Source of the DNA: Buchnera aphidicola (Aphis nasturtii)
GTDB lineage: Bacteria > Pseudomonadota > Gammaproteobacteria > Enterobacterales > Enterobacteriaceae
Assembly (NCBI RefSeq): GCF_005083345.1
Contig: NZ_CP034888.1
Location: forward strand, 209,380 to 273,379
Reading direction: 5' to 3'
Length of the DNA: 64,000 nt
Below are positions 58,627 to 64,000 of this stretch, one piece after another (position 1 is the first letter of the stretch; every line of letters begins with the position of its first letter). A model generated the notes under the pieces. The model did no database searches, was not told the DNA's origin, and saw only the letters and a program-made list of their open reading frames with translations. The position numbers and the translations under genes were made by a program.

Positions 58627-60712
58627 TTTTTCTTCTATTTTTCATATTATAAAAAAGTTTAAAAATACTCAATGGAAGGTATTAGCGGGTCCAATACTGA
58701 TTTTAATTATTTTATCAATGATGGTTTTGCCACTAGCACCCTTTATTTTAGATGTTTTTTTTACCTTTAATATTGCTTTATCAATCATAATTTTACTTGT
58801 TTCTATGTTTACTAGAAAAACTTTAGATTTTGCTGCTTTTCCAACTGTTTTACTATTTTCAACATTATTAAGACTAGCGCTAAATGTTGCATCTACTCGA
58901 GTAATTTTTTTAAATGGACATACAGGAACTTATTCAGCAGGTAGGGTAATTGAATCATTTGGTCATTTTTTAGTAGGTGGAAATTTTGCTATTGGTATAG
59001 TTGTATTTGTAATTTTAGTCATTATTAACTTTATGGTAATTACAAAAGGAGCAGGTAGGATAGCAGAAGTTGGAGCGAGATTTATATTAGATGCTATGCC
59101 TGGAAAACAAATGGCAATTGATGCTGATTTAAATGCAAATTTAATAGGAGAAGCAGAAGCTAAAAAACGTCGATTTCAAATCACACAAGAAGCTGATTTT
59201 TATGGATCTATGGATGGAGCAAGTAAGTTTGTACGAGGAGATGCAATTGCTGGTATTTTAATCATGGTGCTTAATATATGTGGTGGATTAATTATTGGTG
59301 TATTTCAACATAATATGTTATTGACTAAAGCTGCAGAGGTATATACTTTATTAACTATAGGAGATGGCTTAGTTGCTCAAATACCTGCTTTAGTAATTTC
59401 TACTGCTGCTGGTGTAATTGTCACTAGAGTTAGTACTAATCAAAATGTTGGAGAACAAATGATTAGTCAATTATTTTGCAATTCCCAAGTTATCTTATTA
59501 AGCGCTATCGTTTTAGGTATACTTGGTTTAGTTCCTGGAATGCCAAATATAATATTTCTAATATTTACAATTTTTTTATTTTTTCTTGCTTGGAGATTAA
59601 ATCAAAAAAAACATAGTCTTAATAACGATATTGCATCGAATTCTAAAAGCCAATATAAGCCTATTTTAAATTCAACTTCTGAAGCTTCTTGGAATGACGT
59701 TGAACTAGAAGACCCTATAAGAATAGAAATAGGGTTAAATTTAATTCCTATGTTAGATATCAAAAATAATTCTGATTTGTTAGAAAAGATCCGAATTGTT
59801 CGTAAAAAAATTGCTAAAGAAATTGGATTTCTTCCTCCTTTAGTTCATATTAAAAACAACATGAATTTAACTAAAAATGCATATCGTATTTTTATTAAAG
59901 GTATAGAATTAGGTAATGGAGAATGTTCATATAAAAAATTGATGGCAATTTCTACTGGGAAAGAAATAGAATCATTACCGTTTAAGAAAGTTAATGAACC
60001 TGCTTTTGGTTTATCCGGTTATTGGATCGATAAATCATTTAAAATAGAGGCAGAAAAAAAAGGATATTCTGTAGTTGATTCAACCTCTATTATTGCTACA
60101 CATCTCAATTCTCTAATTTCTCAAAATATTAATGAATTATTTGGTCGTTATGAAACTCAGCAATTATTAAATCGAGTAAATTCAGAAATACCTAAGTTAA
60201 CTGAAGATTTAATACCGAATATAATTGATCTTACAACTTTACATAAAATTTTAAAAAATTTAATTGTAGAAAAAGTTCCAATAAGAGATATGCGAACTAT
60301 TTTAGAAACATTATCAGAACATGCTGTTAATCAAAAAGATGCAAATAAGTTAACTAGTATTGTTCGAATATCTTTAAGTAAAGTTATAGTACAGAAATTA
60401 TTTTATAAAAAAAATATTATTGAAATTATCGTTTTGGAATCAAACTTAGAACAATTACTATTAAACAGTGTGAAAGGAGATGAAATTAATATAGAACCAG
60501 GTTTATCTGAAATTTTATTATTAAAAACTAAAGAAGCGATTGAAAAGCAAAAATTAATAACAGCTCCCATTGTTTTGTTAGTGCCTCATGCTTTACGATC
60601 ATTTTTATCTAAATTTTTACGTATACATTTTTCAGAATTAACTGTTTTATCTCAATTTGAAATAAAAGAAACAAATAAAATAAAAGTTACTAATATAATT
60701 GGAAGTGTATAA
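58619..60712 (+). CDS. flhA: Flagellar type III export protein FlhA
   Basis: FlhA forms the nonameric export gate and docking ring of the flagellar secretion system. At 697 residues it is full length (692). It has eight predicted membrane helices (about 18-325) with the FHIPEP-family signature region LRLALNVASTRVIFLNGHTG (about 81-100) and the cytoplasmic loop with GARFILDAMPGKQMAIDADL (about 151-170). The C-terminal docking domain runs from about 360 and includes GNGECSYKKLMAIST and NIIDLTTLHKILKNLI. The ATG lies inside the end of flhB, implying coupled translation. flhE, which follows in E. coli, is absent. Confidence 0.97.
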   Translation: MVNFSSIFHIIKKFKNTQWKVLAGPILILIILSMMVLPLAPFILDVFFTFNIALSIIILLVSMFTRKTLDFAAFPTVLLFSTLLRLALNVASTRVIFLNGHTGTYSAGRVIESFGHFLVGGNFAIGIVVFVILVIINFMVITKGAGRIAEVGARFILDAMPGKQMAIDADLNANLIGEAEAKKRRFQITQEADFYGSMDGASKFVRGDAIAGILIMVLNICGGLIIGVFQHNMLLTKAAEVYTLLTIGDGLVAQIPALVISTAAGVIVTRVSTNQNVGEQMISQLFCNSQVILLSAIVLGILGLVPGMPNIIFLIFTIFLFFLAWRLNQKKHSLNNDIASNSKSQYKPILNSTSEASWNDVELEDPIRIEIGLNLIPMLDIKNNSDLLEKIRIVRKKIAKEIGFLPPLVHIKNNMNLTKNAYRIFIKGIELGNGECSYKKLMAISTGKEIESLPFKKVNEPAFGLSGYWIDKSFKIEAEKKGYSVVDSTSIIATHLNSLISQNINELFGRYETQQLLNRVNSEIPKLTEDLIPNIIDLTTLHKILKNLIVEKVPIRDMRTILETLSEHAVNQKDANKLTSIVRISLSKVIVQKLFYKKNIIEIIVLESNLEQLLLNSVKGDEINIEPGLSEILLLKTKEAIEKQKLITAPIVLLVPHALRSFLSKFLRIHFSELTVLSQFEIKETNKIKVTNIIGSV

Positions 60713-60730
60713 TTTTTTAAAATACAGATT

Positions 60731-60780
60731 GGTGTGGTTTTAAGTGGTACGCTTTATTAGTACTACATTATTTCCTCACC
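60731..60780. terminator. Nested hairpin between convergent flhA and argS
   Basis: The inner stem GTGGTAC/GTACTAC (60744-60750 with 60760-60766, one wobble) sits inside an outer stem GGTGTGG/CCTCACC (60731-60737 with 60774-60780, one mismatch). The segment is clearly richer in G+C than its surroundings and lies between two gene ends, 19 bp after flhA and 31 bp before the argS stop. A terminator for one or both is the simplest reading, but T-runs are not placed in the classical way. Confidence 0.5.
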
Positions 60781-60810
60781 TTACTGATATTTTAAAAAAA
60801 AATTTTATTT

Positions 60811-62553
60811 TTACATTTTTTTTAATATCTTTATCCCTAAAATGTTAAGGCCTTTTTTTAATGTTTTTGCTGTTAAAAAAGATAATTTTAATCTACTTTT
60901 TCGGGTTTTAATTTTTTTAGCAAATAAAATTGAACAATTTTCATAAAAATTTGAAAAATATGTTGCTAATTCATAAAGATAATTACACATAACATGTGGG
61001 GTTCCCTTTTTTTCTATAATTAAGATAATTTCTTCAAATTCTAATATTTTAATTGCTAATTTAATTTCGCTATTGTTAGTTAGATGAATTTTTTCTGAGA
61101 ATTTACGTATTTGTATAGTAGATTTTTTTAAAATAGATATAATTCTTGTATAAGCATATTGTATGTACGGTGATGTATTACCTTCAAAATTTAACATTGT
61201 ATCCCAATCAAATATATAGTTAGTATTTCTATTTTTAGATAAATCAGAGTACTTTACTGCGCTTATTCCTATAATATTTGCTAGCTTGACAAGTTTTTTT
61301 TTAGGTAAATTAGGTTTTTTTTGATAGATTAAATCTTTAGCCCTATTTATTGCTTCGTCAAGCAGTTCAGTAAGTTTAATAGTATTTCCATCGCGTGTTT
61401 TAAAAGGACGTTTATTTTTTGATAACATCATTCCGAATGTATGATGTTCGAATAATAAGTCTTGAGGTATATAATCAGCTTTTCTACAAATAGTCCATAT
61501 TTGGAGTAAATGTTGGTGTTGACGAGCATCTGTATAATATATTATGCGATTAGCGTGTAATTTTTCATATCGATATTTTAGACATGCAATATCGGTAGTT
61601 GAATATAAAAAAGCTTTATCTTTTTTTTGAATAACTACTCCCATAGGCTCTCCGAGTTTATTTTTAAATTCATTTAAAAAAATCATAGTAGCTCCGTTTT
61701 TTTCTATAGCTATTTTTTTTTCTTTAAGATCTTTTATAATATCTGAAAGCATGTCGCTATATAAACTTTCTCCCATCGTATGTTGTTTTTTCAATGTAAT
61801 ATTCAGTTTTTCATATATTTTATAATTATGATTCATTGTGATCTTAACTAGTTTTTTCCAAGTAGAATAACATTGATCATCTCCACTTTGTAGCTTCACT
61901 ACATATTTTCTTGATTCTTTTTCAAAATCTTTATCTAAATCACATTTTTCTTTTGATTTACAATAAAAATTTTCAATTTCTTTTAAAGAAATAAGGTTTT
62001 CTTTTAATTTTTTTTCTAACTTTTTATATTTTAAATATGCGAGTAACATTCCAAATTGAGTACCCCAATCTCCAATATGATTAGCTCTAATTACATGGTG
62101 TCCTAAAAACTCTAAAGTTCTTACTGTAACATCTCCTATAATTGTAGATCTTAGATGTCCTACATGCATTTCTTTAGCAATATTTGGAGAAGAATAATCT
62201 ACTACTATCGTTTTTCTAGAACTAACATGTTTAACGCATAAACGAGATGAAATAAATAATTTTTCTAATTTCTCTGATAACCATTTTTTTTCAATAAAGA
62301 TATTTATAAATCCTGGATAAGAAAATATAATTTTTTTATATATATTGTTTTTTTCAATAAAAAAAATTATTTTTGTATATAAATTATATGGTTCAATATT
62401 ATTTTTACTAGCTATTTTGATTAAATTATCGACTTGATAATTTCCGAATTCTATTTTTTTTGTAGCAACAATTAATGGTTCATAATAATTTTTAAGGTTT
62501 ATTTTAATTAAAGCTTGTTCAATGTCTTTTTTTATTATATATTTTATATTCAT
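60811..62553 (-). CDS. argS: Arginyl-tRNA synthetase
   Basis: A class I synthetase that charges tRNA-Arg. At 580 residues it equals E. coli (577). It has an N-terminal tRNA D-loop-binding domain (about 1-105), the HIGH-like HVGHLRSTIIGDVTVRTLEF (about 131-150), GDWGTQFGMLLAYL (about 163-176), SKNKRPFKTRDGNTIKLTELL (about 370-390; this family lacks a standard KMSKS) and the C-terminal anticodon-binding helical domain with YIQYAYTRI (about 465-473). It is a single-gene unit. The argS-rrs neighbourhood is that of other Buchnera genomes. Confidence 0.97.
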   Translation of the reverse strand: MNIKYIIKKDIEQALIKINLKNYYEPLIVATKKIEFGNYQVDNLIKIASKNNIEPYNLYTKIIFFIEKNNIYKKIIFSYPGFINIFIEKKWLSEKLEKLFISSRLCVKHVSSRKTIVVDYSSPNIAKEMHVGHLRSTIIGDVTVRTLEFLGHHVIRANHIGDWGTQFGMLLAYLKYKKLEKKLKENLISLKEIENFYCKSKEKCDLDKDFEKESRKYVVKLQSGDDQCYSTWKKLVKITMNHNYKIYEKLNITLKKQHTMGESLYSDMLSDIIKDLKEKKIAIEKNGATMIFLNEFKNKLGEPMGVVIQKKDKAFLYSTTDIACLKYRYEKLHANRIIYYTDARQHQHLLQIWTICRKADYIPQDLLFEHHTFGMMLSKNKRPFKTRDGNTIKLTELLDEAINRAKDLIYQKKPNLPKKKLVKLANIIGISAVKYSDLSKNRNTNYIFDWDTMLNFEGNTSPYIQYAYTRIISILKKSTIQIRKFSEKIHLTNNSEIKLAIKILEFEEIILIIEKKGTPHVMCNYLYELATYFSNFYENCSILFAKKIKTRKSRLKLSFLTAKTLKKGLNILGIKILKKM

Positions 62554-62863
62554 TTGAAACCTTATATTAATTTAAAATTTTAATAATAATTAAAACTATA
62601 ATTAAGACAACTATTATTTTTTTTAAAAATGAAAATAATTGATAAAATAATTTCAATTATAAAAGTATTAAATACTGGTAATATCGTATTTTATAGTTCA
62701 TGATGCTTTATAGTTCATAGTAATCGTATTATAATAAATTTTTCAATAAAATATTAATTTTTTAGATAATTAAAAAATTATTCTTAAAATAAATAGTAAA
62801 TCTTTAAATAATTCTATTTTAATATTAAAAAAAACTAAATTTATAATTAATTTCATTAAAAGG
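62554..62863. other. Gene-free spacer upstream of the 16S rRNA promoter
   Basis: About 310 bp of AT-rich sequence between the argS start and the rRNA promoter. A direct repeat TTTATAGTTCAT occurs twice near 62690-62720 (TTTTATAGTTCATGATGCTTTATAGTTCATAG). No protein-like frame is supported. It must contain the argS promoter on the minus strand and possibly upstream activating sequence for the rRNA promoter. Confidence 0.5.
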
Positions 62864-62892
62864 TTGACAAGATCTAAAAAAAAATGTAATCT
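62864..62892 (+). promoter_or_regulatory. 16S rRNA promoter
   Basis: A consensus -35 TTGACA (62864-62869) is separated by 17 bp from TAATCT (62887-62892), a fair -10. It is the best -35 box seen in the window and lies about 134 bp before the mature 16S start, directly before the antitermination leader. The promoter is placed by sequence and position; the exact start of transcription is unknown. Confidence 0.75.
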
Positions 62893-62918
62893 CTTATTTA
62901 AATCTTTAAAAGTAACAG

Positions 62919-62957
62919 CGCTCTTTAAAAAAATATTAGATAATTTGTGTGGGCACA
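62919..62957 (+). promoter_or_regulatory. rRNA leader antitermination element (boxA region)
   Basis: GCTCTTTAA followed by AATATTAGATAATTTGTGTG and GGCAC matches the E. coli rrn leader (TGCTCTTTAACAATTTATCAGACAATCTGTGTGGGCAC) nearly base for base. boxA recruits the Nus factors that keep polymerase from terminating in rRNA. Its strict conservation in a spacer this AT-rich shows selection. Confidence 0.85.
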
Positions 62958-62993
62958 AAAAATTAAGTACAAATAAAACTTATTTATTTTAAA

Positions 62994-63017
62994 ATCTCTT
63001 AAATTTATTTAAGAGAT
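62994..63017 (+). repeat. Hairpin just before the mature 16S 5' end
   Basis: ATCTCTTAAA (62994-63003) pairs perfectly with TTTAAGAGAT (63008-63017) across a 4-nt loop, ending 8 bp before the mature rRNA start. It is likely part of the precursor leader and may guide 5' end processing. It has no T-run and should not terminate. Confidence 0.6.
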
Positions 63018-63025
63018 CGTTTCAA

Positions 63026-64000
<975 letters not shown>

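Noticed and set aside
62770..62958. 62-codon minus-strand frame before the 16S gene
   Set aside because: It is antisense to the rRNA promoter and boxA leader, which explain the conservation there.

Overview
The window is from an extremely AT-rich, gene-dense proteobacterial genome. Its gene content and order identify it as Buchnera aphidicola, the obligate symbiont of aphids. The evidence is: essential amino acid and vitamin genes for the host (thrA, dapD, ilvIH, panBC); pyruvate dehydrogenase with a single-lipoyl AceF; flagellar export genes flhBA; loss of most regulators and of lipid A genes; and a 16S rRNA gene directly after argS on its own promoter. I cannot name the host aphid from the sequence alone. 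No mobile element, prophage, CRISPR array, defence locus or tRNA gene was seen.

Layout. 1-72: 5' end of thrA (minus). 73-753: gene-free. 754-4612: hpt, then panC-panB and dksA on minus, then truA. 4696-6731: ruins of mrcB (PBP1B). 7001-10711: secA, mutT (frameshifted), coaE. 10864-17460: guaC with a textbook terminator, then aceE-aceF-lpd. 17458-17552: a perfect inverted repeat with 46-bp arms. 17585-20581: speD, speE, mtn, erpA on minus. 20810-36493: the division and cell wall (dcw) cluster on minus, transcribed rsmH-ftsL-ftsI-murE-murF-mraY-murD-ftsW-murG-murC-ddlB-ftsA-ftsZ, without ftsQ or mraZ. 36602-40075: ilvI-ilvH and apbE. 40367-43512: htrA, then dapD and map on minus. 43800-55524: rpsB-tsf-pyrH-frr-dxr-uppS-bamA-fabZ-dnaE. 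55533-57245: proS on minus. 57475-60712: flhB-flhA. 60811-62553: argS on minus. 63026-64000: 16S rRNA, cut by the window end.

The main discovery is a set of five reading-frame breaks, each exactly at a poly(A) tract of the coding strand: mutT (A13), murC (A13), ftsL (A12), murF (A10) and ftsW (A10, removing the start and first membrane helix). In each case the protein continues in another frame with clear family similarity, and a change of one A restores the full reading. The three longest coding poly(A) tracts I found (13, 13 and 12) are all broken, while A10-A11 tracts in dksA, murE and elsewhere in murF are in frame. This fits the transcriptional slippage reported for Buchnera and Blochmannia poly(A) tracts, but homopolymer miscalls in the assembly are a real alternative. 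Four of the five are in the dcw cluster. With mrcB destroyed, ftsQ absent and ftsL short, this suggests a peptidoglycan and division machine that is being reduced, or held together by slippage.
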